A DNA stretch of 16,788 nucleotides from Campylobacterales bacterium (GTDB lineage Bacteria; Campylobacterota; Campylobacteria; Campylobacterales; Nitratiruptoraceae). The position numbers and the translations under genes are program-made. Location: contig JAMOUF010000028.1 in the NCBI GenBank assembly GCA_027068245.1, forward strand, positions 1 to 16,788, read 5' to 3'. Below, piece by piece: positions 6,673 through 16,788 of this stretch. Numbering within the stretch: the stretch's first letter is position 1; each line of letters begins with the position of its first letter. The notes under the pieces were generated by a model, which saw only the letters and a program-made list of their open reading frames with translations, was not told the origin of the DNA and did no database searches.

Positions 6673-7731
6673 ATGAATGAGAATATGGGAAAATTTGAAA
6701 CCTTGAAGCTTGCTACCAAATACTGGGGCGGCGACCAGGAGACCTCAACGCTTATAATAATTCTGTTTCTGCTTGTTTTTATAACGTTGCTGATAGTAGG
6801 TTTTTTGGTGCAACGGTATATGAAGTTGAAAAATCTTAAACACTTCTTTGTAAAATATGCAAAAAATAAAGGGCTCACAGATGAAGAGATAGAGATATTA
6901 TGGACCTATGCAAACAAAATGGATAGGGATCCGATGCTGGTGCTTGAGTTTAAAGCTCCATTTGAAAAGGTTGTGGACCTGTATATAAAAAGCGATCCAA
7001 ACGCCGATGAGAATCTGGTTCAGGATATGAGAAAAAAACTCGATTTCGTGATCCAAAGCCCCTATATTCCAATCGTTACAACAAAAGATATAGAGATCTT
7101 CCAAAACGGACGGATGATCTTTTCCAACAACCGTGCCATAAACGTGGCCCTTTACGACAAGGATGAGCGGTATATGTATTGGCTGGTTGTTGATAACGAT
7201 CTGCCTCCAAACATACAAAAAGGAGAGATTGTAAAAGTTGTCTTTGTTAGGAACGACGACGGTATCTACACTATAACTCTTCCAATAGAAGATATTATAA
7301 ACGAAGGCGGCAAAACCATCATAAAACTGCCCCATACCTTCGAACTGCACCGGACTCAAAGAAGGGAGTATCCAAGAGTTAAAATCAACGAGCCCGTCAA
7401 AGTGGTGATAAATGATGAGGCAAACAAAGAGAAGGTTGTTTTACAAGGAACATTTTATGACATAAGTGCCGGAGGTGGAAAGATCTGCTTTGAAAAAGAT
7501 TTCGATATTTTGAAAAAAGTCAAATACGGTGACACTTTTACTATCACCTTCAAACTCGACGGGGAGCTGTTTGAACTAAAATACAAAGTGCTTGAGAAGG
7601 ACGCCAAACCCAAACAGCTATGCCTGCGAGGCATCTTTGAGGATATTGACGAAAAGACAAAAGACGAGATTATGGAGTTCGTTCAAAAAGAGCAGCTTAA
7701 ACTGGCCCAGATCAAGAGAAAAGATGGATAA
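6673..7731 (+). CDS. Membrane-anchored PilZ-domain c-di-GMP receptor, YcgR-like
   Basis: This 352-residue protein has one N-terminal membrane helix (about 26-48, TLIIILFLLVFITLLIVGFL) and a cytoplasmic remainder. Residues 55-125 are helical, 135-215 form a beta-rich domain resembling the YcgR N-terminal flagellar-brake module, and 225-345 are a PilZ domain. Both c-di-GMP binding motifs are intact: RxxxR as R231-E-Y-P-R235, and DxSxxG as D263-I-S-A-G-G268. YcgR-type proteins slow or bias the motor when they bind c-di-GMP; here the anchor would keep the receptor at the inner membrane. An AGGGG ribosome-binding site precedes the ATG at 6673, and the 3' end overlaps fliJ by eight bases. A diguanylate cyclase lies three genes downstream. 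The exact partner (MotA, FliG or other) is not shown. Confidence 0.85.
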   Translation: MNENMGKFETLKLATKYWGGDQETSTLIIILFLLVFITLLIVGFLVQRYMKLKNLKHFFVKYAKNKGLTDEEIEILWTYANKMDRDPMLVLEFKAPFEKVVDLYIKSDPNADENLVQDMRKKLDFVIQSPYIPIVTTKDIEIFQNGRMIFSNNRAINVALYDKDERYMYWLVVDNDLPPNIQKGEIVKVVFVRNDDGIYTITLPIEDIINEGGKTIIKLPHTFELHRTQRREYPRVKINEPVKVVINDEANKEKVVLQGTFYDISAGGGKICFEKDFDILKKVKYGDTFTITFKLDGELFELKYKVLEKDAKPKQLCLRGIFEDIDEKTKDEIMEFVQKEQLKLAQIKRKDG

Positions 7732-8140
7732 GAAAACCCTTCTTTCTTTACTTAACCATAAAGAGTTGGAGATAAAAGAGTTAAGCTCAAAAATCCTGGA
7801 TATAAAAAATGAAAAAAAAGCGGTCCTTGATAAAATAGATATGTTAAAAGAGCATATAGTTCTTTTAGAGTGTCAAAATGCTGAATCGTTGGCTCAGATG
7901 TTGCATATAAAAGGGCTTATATTTGAAAAAATCGACTCGATAAAAGTTTTAAAGAGCCATATTTGCTCTTTGGAAGATATTTTGTCACAATATACGCAAA
8001 AACTTAAAGTAGTTTATTCGGAAAAAAAGGGGCTTGAGAAACTTTTGGAAAGAGTAAAAAGCCGGGAGAAAAAAAACAGACTATCAAAGGAGAATCAGTT
8101 AGCCGATGAGAGTTATCTTCGCAAGTTTATTAACGGTTAG
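7724..8140 (+). CDS. fliJ: FliJ-like flagellar export coiled-coil protein
   Basis: This 138-residue, almost entirely helical protein has heptad patterning and no membrane segment. FliJ is the central stalk protein of the flagellar export ATPase and recycles export chaperones; it is typically 140-150 residues. The C-terminal stretch REKKNRLSKENQLADESYLR resembles the family's ending, where a basic helix leads to EQ-x-x-LDE. FliJ sequences are weakly conserved, so the call leans on length, coiled coil and neighbours. The start chosen is the ATG at 7724 (MDKKTLLSLL), inside ATGGATAA, overlapping the PilZ stop by eight bases. The frame is open further upstream to 7592, but that part lies inside the PilZ gene and is not coiled coil. 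The motE-like gene begins inside its 3' end. Confidence 0.66.
   Translation: MDKKTLLSLLNHKELEIKELSSKILDIKNEKKAVLDKIDMLKEHIVLLECQNAESLAQMLHIKGLIFEKIDSIKVLKSHICSLEDILSQYTQKLKVVYSEKKGLEKLLERVKSREKKNRLSKENQLADESYLRKFING
8086..8092 (+). promoter_or_regulatory. Ribosome-binding site of the motE-like gene inside fliJ
   Basis: AAAGGAG lies 13 bases before the ATG at 8106 and inside the fliJ coding sequence. The spacing is a little long but no closer start codon exists in frame, so this site fixes the start that gives a signal peptide. Confidence 0.55.
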
Positions 8141-8537
8141 CCTGCTTTATTCGCAAACAGAGATAAAAGAGCTGGAAAAAGAGATAAAAAAACTTGAAAA
8201 ACTAAAAGAGGAGATCCATACAAAGCTGGAGAGAAACAGAGAGGTTTTAGCAAAGATAGAGCAGGAGAAAAAGAGCCTTGAGGAGTTAAGAAAACGGGTG
8301 GAAAAGGAGATCAAAGAGATAGAGAAAAAGAGATACAAAAAACTCGCCAAGGATTTTGAGAATATGGACCCCGAATACGCGGGTGAGAAACTCTCCAAAT
8401 TCGACGACCCGAAAATCGCAGCGTATATATTATTTAATATGAACTCCAGAAAGGCCGGAGAGGCGTTGAACTATACCGATGCGAAAATGGTAAATAAAAT
8501 ATCTAAAATCCTGACCCAACTTAAGAATGAAAAGTAA
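8106..8537 (+). CDS. motE: MotE-like periplasmic flagellar motor chaperone (MgtE N-terminal-like domain)
   Basis: This 143-residue exported protein has a short hydrophobic signal sequence (MRVIFASLLTVSLLYS), a long charged coiled coil (about 18-80), and a C-terminal helical domain (83-143). That domain, with FENMDPEYAGEKLSKFDDPK followed by AAYILFNMNSRKAGEAL and a terminal helix, matches the MgtE-N-like fold of MotE proteins. MotE homologues help stator or motor components fold or localise in the periplasm and lie next to fliJ-like genes in Campylobacterota. The start overlaps fliJ by 35 bases, and the stop overlaps the diguanylate cyclase start by 11 bases, implying coupled translation. The symbol is by family resemblance; a more general MgtE-N periplasmic protein is the alternative. 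Confidence 0.72.
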   Translation: MRVIFASLLTVSLLYSQTEIKELEKEIKKLEKLKEEIHTKLERNREVLAKIEQEKKSLEELRKRVEKEIKEIEKKRYKKLAKDFENMDPEYAGEKLSKFDDPKIAAYILFNMNSRKAGEALNYTDAKMVNKISKILTQLKNEK

Positions 8538-9984
8538 CTATCTAAGAGTTTCCCTCTTTTTTTTGGCCTACCTGCTTATATCCGCTGTGCTTTTTTTCTA
8601 TTTCGATATGGATAAAAAAAACAGGATTTCCGTATATCTAAACCAGCAGATAGAGAAACTCTCCTCTGAGTTCAAAGCCACGAAAAACGCATACGAAAAA
8701 CTAAGCAACTTCGTATACGACCAGCTCTCAAACGATAAAGATTTTTTAGCCGTTCTATCCTCAAATCAAAAAGATCAGATCTATAACTATCTGCTGCCGT
8801 ATTATAAAATATTAAAAAGATACAATATCCACTATCTAACCATCCAAAAGCCGGACGGCACTGTGGTGATCAATATGCATAAACCCTATAAAAAAGAGAA
8901 AAAAACCAAACAAGATCTTTTCAGCACTGAAAAAAGTTCGGGTAAAATCGTGATGGAGTTTACAAAACCCATATATATAAAAGGCAAGCTCCTGGTGTTT
9001 TTTAAAACCGCCATATCTTACAATACCTTAAAAAAGGAGCTTCAAAGACTTTTTAGGGGGAAATACGAGTATATTTTAAATAACTCCCTTATAACGAAAA
9101 ATGTTTTCAACTACGGCAACTACCTCTTTATCCAAAGCGACCTGCATCCAAAGTTCTACTACGAAGAGAACTCGGCGAAAGAGCGGGCTTCAAAAGAGCG
9201 TGAGCTGATCCATAAGATAAACCTATCCATAAAAGAGAAGGTAAAACAGAGACTCAGCCAGGGCAAAAATTTCGCCGTTTTGACAGAAGTGGATGGAAAA
9301 TACTATATAGTAACATTTTTGGCGATAAACTCATCCGGATACAATATAGGTTATCTTATCTCTTACAAACAGGACGATATGGCCGCAGCCTTCGATATGC
9401 TCTTTTTGCAAAACATCATATTCAGCAATATTTTGATTATCATTTTGCTGGCATTTATATACTACTTTTTCCAAACCAAGTTCAAGTTTGAAGAGATGGC
9501 TGTGATAGACAAACTTACCAAACTTTATAACCGGCATAAGTTCTATGAGATCGCGGAGCAGGAGATGGTAAGATCCAAACGGCATAACAGGCCTTTCTCT
9601 TTGGTGCTCTTTGACATAGACCATTTTAAACAGATAAACGACACATACGGACACGACGTGGGGGACTACGTTTTGGCGACGATGGCGAAGATTATAAAGG
9701 ATAAGATTAGAAAGTATGACTACATTTTCAGATGGGGCGGAGAGGAGTTTATCATACTCGCACCCGAGACGGAGCTGAAAAACGCTCACAAACTGGCCGA
9801 AAAGATTAGAAAGCTGGTTGAGGAACACTCTTTCGATAAGGTTGGAAAAGTGACTATAAGCCTGGGCGCCGCCCAGTTTTATCCGGATAGCGACAAAGAT
9901 ATAGACCAGGTTATCAAAAGGGCCGATACGGCTCTTTATCAGTCAAAAAGAGAGGGCAGAAACAGGACCACTATCCTTTTTTAG
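8527..9984 (+). CDS. Membrane diguanylate cyclase with periplasmic Cache-like sensor
   Basis: This 485-residue protein makes c-di-GMP from two GTP. One helix near residues 8-27 and another at 294-316 bracket a periplasmic sensor of about 265 residues. The sensor contains IHYLTIQKPDGTVVINMHKP, reminiscent of double-Cache modules. The GGDEF domain (325-485) begins DKLTKLYNRHKF, carries metal-binding FDIDHFKQIND (362-372) and the active site RWGGEEF (402-408). The inhibitory I-site RxxD is intact as R395-K-Y-D398, five residues before GGEEF, so product feedback is expected. There is no HAMP, PAS or EAL domain. It closes the plus-strand chain after motE (11-base overlap), sharing a transcript with the PilZ receptor. 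Its 3' end overlaps convergent cmoA by 14 bases. The ligand of the sensor is unknown. Confidence 0.94.
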   Translation: MKSNYLRVSLFFLAYLLISAVLFFYFDMDKKNRISVYLNQQIEKLSSEFKATKNAYEKLSNFVYDQLSNDKDFLAVLSSNQKDQIYNYLLPYYKILKRYNIHYLTIQKPDGTVVINMHKPYKKEKKTKQDLFSTEKSSGKIVMEFTKPIYIKGKLLVFFKTAISYNTLKKELQRLFRGKYEYILNNSLITKNVFNYGNYLFIQSDLHPKFYYEENSAKERASKERELIHKINLSIKEKVKQRLSQGKNFAVLTEVDGKYYIVTFLAINSSGYNIGYLISYKQDDMAAAFDMLFLQNIIFSNILIIILLAFIYYFFQTKFKFEEMAVIDKLTKLYNRHKFYEIAEQEMVRSKRHNRPFSLVLFDIDHFKQINDTYGHDVGDYVLATMAKIIKDKIRKYDYIFRWGGEEFIILAPETELKNAHKLAEKIRKLVEEHSFDKVGKVTISLGAAQFYPDSDKDIDQVIKRADTALYQSKREGRNRTTILF

Positions 9985-10678
9985 CCAAAAAAACGGCGAA
10001 ATTGGCCCATTTAAACAGTATCTCCACATACTCAAATCCGGCCTCTTTCACCATCTCCTCATTCTCCTTTAGGCTGTAAGGAATTAAAACGTTTTCCAAC
10101 GCCTCCCTTTTTTGCGATATCTCAAAATCTGTATACCCCCTGGCTTTTTTGTAGTCGTAATAGATATCTATCAGCTGTTTGCCAAGCTTTTTATCCTCGC
10201 TGATGACCTTTTCGCTAAATATAAAAAGACCGCCGCTTTTTAGCTTGCTGTATATTTTTTTTACGAATTTGTCACGCTTGATGGGCCTTATAAACTGCAA
10301 AGTGTAGTTCGCCAAAAATATATCGGCCATCTCATACTCATAGTCCAAAATATCCGCTTCGACAAACTCTATATCTGCCCCATAGGCCCTGGCCTTTTTT
10401 CTGGCCCTCTCCACCATCGCTTTGGAGTTGTCGATACCAACGAGATTGAGCTTTTTTGAGCCGTCGCTTATATTTATAAGCGTAGAGCCTGTGGAGCTGC
10501 CAAGGTCATAGACCAGTGAGCCCTCTTTGGTGTTTTTAAGCACGATTTTTTTTATAAGTTCCTGGGCCTCTGCGTAAAAAGGGACCGAGCGGCTTATCAT
10601 ATCGTCAAAGACGGCCGCCACATCCTCGTCAAACTCGAACTGTTTTTCTATCGGTTTTTGAAAGATTCTGTCTTCCAT
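9971..10678 (-). CDS. cmoA: Carboxy-S-adenosyl-L-methionine synthase CmoA
   Basis: CmoA makes carboxy-SAM from SAM and prephenate. CmoB uses it to build 5-oxyacetyluridine at tRNA wobble position 34. The 235-residue length fits the family (about 245). Landmarks are [20 protein letters not shown] (14-33), SAM loop [10 protein letters not shown] (56-65), GIDNS (81-85), NYTLQFI (124-130), and the C-terminal [11 protein letters not shown] (190-200). The N-terminal FDE-x-VA-x-VF-x-DMI-x-RSVP block separates CmoA from ordinary methyltransferases. It is the last gene of the minus-strand operon, overlapping the DUF255 gene by 31 bases; its ribosome-binding site is weak (GCGGGACG), suggesting coupling. 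No cmoB is in the window, so it must be elsewhere. Confidence 0.93.
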   Translation of the reverse strand: MEDRIFQKPIEKQFEFDEDVAAVFDDMISRSVPFYAEAQELIKKIVLKNTKEGSLVYDLGSSTGSTLINISDGSKKLNLVGIDNSKAMVERARKKARAYGADIEFVEADILDYEYEMADIFLANYTLQFIRPIKRDKFVKKIYSKLKSGGLFIFSEKVISEDKKLGKQLIDIYYDYKKARGYTDFEISQKREALENVLIPYSLKENEEMVKEAGFEYVEILFKWANFAVFLAKKG

Positions 10679-12663
10679 TTCGTCCCGCTTTTTGGTTTAA
10701 GCCTGTTTTCTATTTTTATTTTTATCTCATCGAACCCGCCGCTTGCAAAACAGCTATCTATGGTGCAGGCTTCAAAACTTTTCACCTCTTCCGCCTTTGG
10801 TAAAATATAGGGATAGTTGATGAAAGCTATCTTTTTTAGATATTTTAAAAGAGTCTCTTTTTTGGCTTTTATAATCACGTCTTTATACTGGTATCTAAAC
10901 ACAAGCCTGGTAAAGGTTGGAAAAGAGGCGGGGTTGTGAAATATCAGAGCCGACTTTTTGTCTATCTCCTTTTTTACCTCTGAATAGAGTTTCAAATCAT
11001 ACCCAAGCTCTGCCAGACTCATAAGTGAGTGCAGCAAAACAGAATATCCGGATGAGAAGTAACTGTCATCTATCCTTACAGGCAGCTTTTTATCTTTTTT
11101 CGTATATAGCCACCCTTTTTTTGTCTTAAACCTCTTTTTGGCCTTATCGTAAATATGCTCGGCCTTTTTTAGATACTTCTTATCCAGCGTAACCTCATAT
11201 GCCGTTATTAGAGCGCTTAACAAATAGGCGTAATCGTCCAAAAAGGCCTCTTTCTTTGGAGCGTTGTCAAGATATTTTTGATGGTAGAGCTTCGATTTGC
11301 CGCTCATCGAGGACAAAAGGGCCTCAAGAGAGTCCAAAGCCTCTTTTTTGTATCTCTCCTCTATCACGAAAGCTCTGAGTTTCGCCTCGATATACATGGC
11401 GTTCCACGCGGTAATGATTTTTTTGTCTATAAATGGGTAAACCCTTTTTTGCCTCATCTTTTTCAACAGCTCTATGGTCTTTGCGTCCACAGGGCCTTTT
11501 ATATGTGGATTCGAAGCATCTCCATCGAAATTTCCATCCGGGGTTATACCAAGATTTTCAAGTTTTTTGGCCGCCTCTTTTACACCGCCTCTTTTTAAAA
11601 ACTCAAGGCTCTTTTTATACTCATACACAAAGTATTTCCCCTCCTCACCTTCGCTGTCGGCGTTACTGGCGCTAAAAAAGAGCCCTCCATGGCCAAAACG
11701 GCTGTCGATATTTTCAATCGTTTTTACGACCACCTCTTTGAAAAGGGGATTTTTAGTGATTGTATAAGCCCTGGTGTATACCCTGACAAGCTCCGCATTG
11801 GTATAGAGCATCTTTTCAAAATGGGGAATCATCCACTTCCTGTCGGTGGTATATCTGAAAAATCCCCCCTCTATCTGGTCGAATATCCCCCCTTTTGCCA
11901 TCATCTTTAGTGTCTTTACGGCCATATCCAGAGCCTCTTTGCTGCCGCTTAGCTGATAGATATCCAAAAGCAGCTCCAGTTTGGAAGGCTGCGGAAATTT
12001 GATACGCTTTGAAAAACCGCCGTAACTTTCGTCATACTCCTTCTTTATCTGCTCCAATGTCTTATAAAGCAGAGTTGAGTCCAGCTGAACCGGCACATAC
12101 TCCTGGTTAAGCACCTTCTCGGTCAGCTTCACTACCGATTCAGCCCTTTTTTCGATGTAATCTCTCTCACTTTTGTAAGCTTTCGCCAAAATGGGCAGCA
12201 CCGTTTTCAAACCCTTTACACCGTATCCATCTTCGGGAGGCAGGTAGGTGGCCGAAAAAAACGGTTTTAAATCCTCCGTCAAAATTATCGTCAAAGGCCA
12301 TCCACCGGCCCTGTTATGCATAACCTGATAGATAGTCTGATAATACCTGTCAATATCGGGTCTCTCTTCCTTGTCAACCTTTACGGGAATGAAGTTCTCG
12401 TTTATCAGTTTCGCAATCTCCTCGTTCTCAAAAGACTCCCTCTCCATCACGTGGCACCAGTGACAGGTGCTGTATCCGATGGATAGAAATATCGGCTTGT
12501 GCTCCTCTTTGGCCTTTTTGAAAGCCTTTTCGCCCCAGGGCAGCCAGTTTACAGGATTGTGGGCGTGCTGGCGCAGATATGGGGACTCCTCGTATATCAG
12601 CTCGTTGGTATACTCAGCCGCACTTGCAAAGATAGCTAAAATTATCGCTATTAAAATTTTCAT
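10648..12663 (-). CDS. DUF255 / SPATA20-YyaL family thioredoxin-fold protein, apparently exported
   Basis: This 671-residue protein matches the SPATA20 (YyaL) family, whose biochemical role is unsettled. Residues 1-16 form a signal sequence ([16 protein letters not shown]). The N-terminal thioredoxin-like domain (17-190) opens with [20 protein letters not shown] and carries the redox motif C67-H-W-C70, then ESFENEEIA and [14 protein letters not shown]. From about 200 to 640 it is an alpha/alpha toroid-like domain, recognisable by [28 protein letters not shown] and AWNAMYIEA. The C-terminus has EACTIDSC, near where relatives carry a second cysteine pair. An exported form suggests periplasmic redox work. 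AAGGAG precedes the ATG, and its first 50 bases overlap the end of ribF. If the hydrophobic start is not a signal peptide, the protein would be cytoplasmic like many relatives. Confidence 0.9.
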   Translation of the reverse strand: MKILIAIILAIFASAAEYTNELIYEESPYLRQHAHNPVNWLPWGEKAFKKAKEEHKPIFLSIGYSTCHWCHVMERESFENEEIAKLINENFIPVKVDKEERPDIDRYYQTIYQVMHNRAGGWPLTIILTEDLKPFFSATYLPPEDGYGVKGLKTVLPILAKAYKSERDYIEKRAESVVKLTEKVLNQEYVPVQLDSTLLYKTLEQIKKEYDESYGGFSKRIKFPQPSKLELLLDIYQLSGSKEALDMAVKTLKMMAKGGIFDQIEGGFFRYTTDRKWMIPHFEKMLYTNAELVRVYTRAYTITKNPLFKEVVVKTIENIDSRFGHGGLFFSASNADSEGEEGKYFVYEYKKSLEFLKRGGVKEAAKKLENLGITPDGNFDGDASNPHIKGPVDAKTIELLKKMRQKRVYPFIDKKIITAWNAMYIEAKLRAFVIEERYKKEALDSLEALLSSMSGKSKLYHQKYLDNAPKKEAFLDDYAYLLSALITAYEVTLDKKYLKKAEHIYDKAKKRFKTKKGWLYTKKDKKLPVRIDDSYFSSGYSVLLHSLMSLAELGYDLKLYSEVKKEIDKKSALIFHNPASFPTFTRLVFRYQYKDVIIKAKKETLLKYLKKIAFINYPYILPKAEEVKSFEACTIDSCFASGGFDEIKIKIENRLKPKSGTKWKTESFKNR

Positions 12664-13427
12664 CGAACTCCTTTTTCGCTCTTTCTATATCTTTTTCTAT
12701 CTGCCTCTTCAGCTCTTTCAAAGATGAGAACTTCCTGTTTGGACGCAGATATTTTATAAAACAGATTTCTACCTTGTATGGACTTTCAAACTCCTCCAAA
12801 AAGTGGGTCTCTATGGCAAAAGAGCCATCGACGCTCTCTCTTTTGCCTATGAAAGTAACGGACTTTTTACCGTTGGCGAGAGTCAGGTAGACCCCCTCTT
12901 TTGGCAGAAGAAATTTTTCAACCTCTACATTCACCGTAGGCACCAGCTCCTTTGAGCCAAGCCCCTGGCCTTTGATTTTTTTTCCTTCTATCTGATAACA
13001 TCTGCCAAGAAGCCGGTTGGCTTTTTCTATATCACCACTTTTTAAAAAATTTTTTATAAATCTTGAATGTATGGAGATGCCATCTTGCTTTATCTCCTCC
13101 ACCACCTCAACCACACCGTCGAAATACTTTTTCAAATCCTCTATAGTATACCTTCTGTCCTTTCCAAAGGCAAAGTCATAACCAACCACAATTTTTTTCA
13201 GATTTGGAAAGTCCTGCTTCAACCGCTCCACGAACCCTTTGGCGTCCAGCTCTTTTATAGTTGGCAGCGGATAAAAAAAGCAGGGCTTTTGTATAAAGCG
13301 GCATCTAAACTCACCAGGTGTCAGCACAGCCCCTTTTTCTATCACCAACACCCCGTCAGCCCTTTTTATAAGCTCCTGATGGGCTTTGTGGACCCCGTCA
13401 AAGGAGCCCAGGGCCAGGGAGGTGATA

Positions 13428-13456
<29 letters not shown>
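12614..13456 (-). CDS. ribF: Bifunctional riboflavin kinase / FAD synthetase RibF
   Basis: RibF phosphorylates riboflavin to FMN and adenylates FMN to FAD. At 280 residues it is short, like other Campylobacterota RibF. The N-terminal nucleotidyltransferase shows [15 protein letters not shown] (14-28, the GxFDGxHxGH-type motif with Ala for Gly), [14 protein letters not shown] (91-104) and ISIHSRFIK (127-135). The flavokinase follows with [18 protein letters not shown] and the catalytic-loop PTVN (173-176). The start is TTG at 13456: a GAGG Shine-Dalgarno precedes it at good spacing, and no ATG exists before the motif. A TTG at 13438 is an alternative. It overlaps tlyA by 29 bases and the DUF255 gene by 50, whose signal peptide shares DNA with RibF's polar C-terminal tail. 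Confidence 0.9.

Positions 13457-16788
<3,332 letters not shown>

Noticed and set aside
6898..7359. 153-codon open frame on the minus strand opposite the PilZ gene
   Set aside because: Antisense to a well-supported domain, with composition typical of reverse-strand reading and no start signal.
7592..7723. Upstream extension of the fliJ-like frame
   Set aside because: It is entirely inside the PilZ coding sequence, is not coiled coil and has Arg/Ser-rich shadow-like composition; the ATG at 7724 with stop-start overlap fits better.
9331..9828. 165-codon open frame on the minus strand opposite the GGDEF domain
   Set aside because: The GGDEF motifs on the plus strand are complete; this frame has no family features.

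Overview
The window looks like chromosome of a motile, free-living member of the Campylobacterota (Epsilonproteobacteria). Evidence is the Campylobacter/Helicobacter-type sequence in flagellin helix D1, a compact FlaG, a FliJ-MotE pair, AT-rich promoters without a clear -35 box, and a ligA-tlyA-ribF-cmoA cluster whose order I recall from Campylobacter jejuni. Genus cannot be fixed by reading alone; vent-type genera such as Nitratiruptor, Nautilia or Hydrogenimonas are only a guess. No rRNA, tRNA, CRISPR array, insertion sequence or prophage gene is visible. Gene density is very high, and the longest gene-free gap is 69 bases.

Region 1 (1-5392, minus strand) is a flagellar filament and candidate glycosylation block. 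Transcribed right to left it holds a methyltransferase-GT2-helical fusion, a GT2-TPR protein, a short flagellin with its own sigma-28-like promoter, flaG, and the first 235 codons of fliD. Region 2 (5458-9984, plus strand) diverges from a 65-base spacer containing a perfect 14-base palindrome. It is a five-gene chain: a third GT2-like protein with C-terminal repeats, a membrane-anchored PilZ (YcgR-like) protein, a FliJ-like coiled coil, a MotE-like exported chaperone, and a membrane diguanylate cyclase. Region 3 (9971-16788, minus strand) is a six-gene housekeeping operon read right to left: an RlmI-like rRNA methyltransferase (5' end outside the window), ligA, tlyA, ribF, an exported DUF255/SPATA20-like protein, and cmoA. 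It converges on region 2 with a 14-base overlap of coding ends.

Functionally, regions 1 and 2 form one motility locus covering filament protein, filament cap and length control, flagellar export and motor chaperones, and a likely local c-di-GMP source and receptor. The most interesting possibility is that three GT-A proteins, each with a helical-repeat tail and packed next to the flagellin gene, are a filament glycosylation system built like the TPR-plus-GT flagellin modifier FlmG of Caulobacter, but with GT-A rather than GT-B catalytic domains. That is inference from architecture and position. Region 3 combines NAD-dependent DNA ligation, FAD synthesis and three RNA-modification enzymes, with long reading-frame overlaps and two TTG starts suggesting translational coupling.
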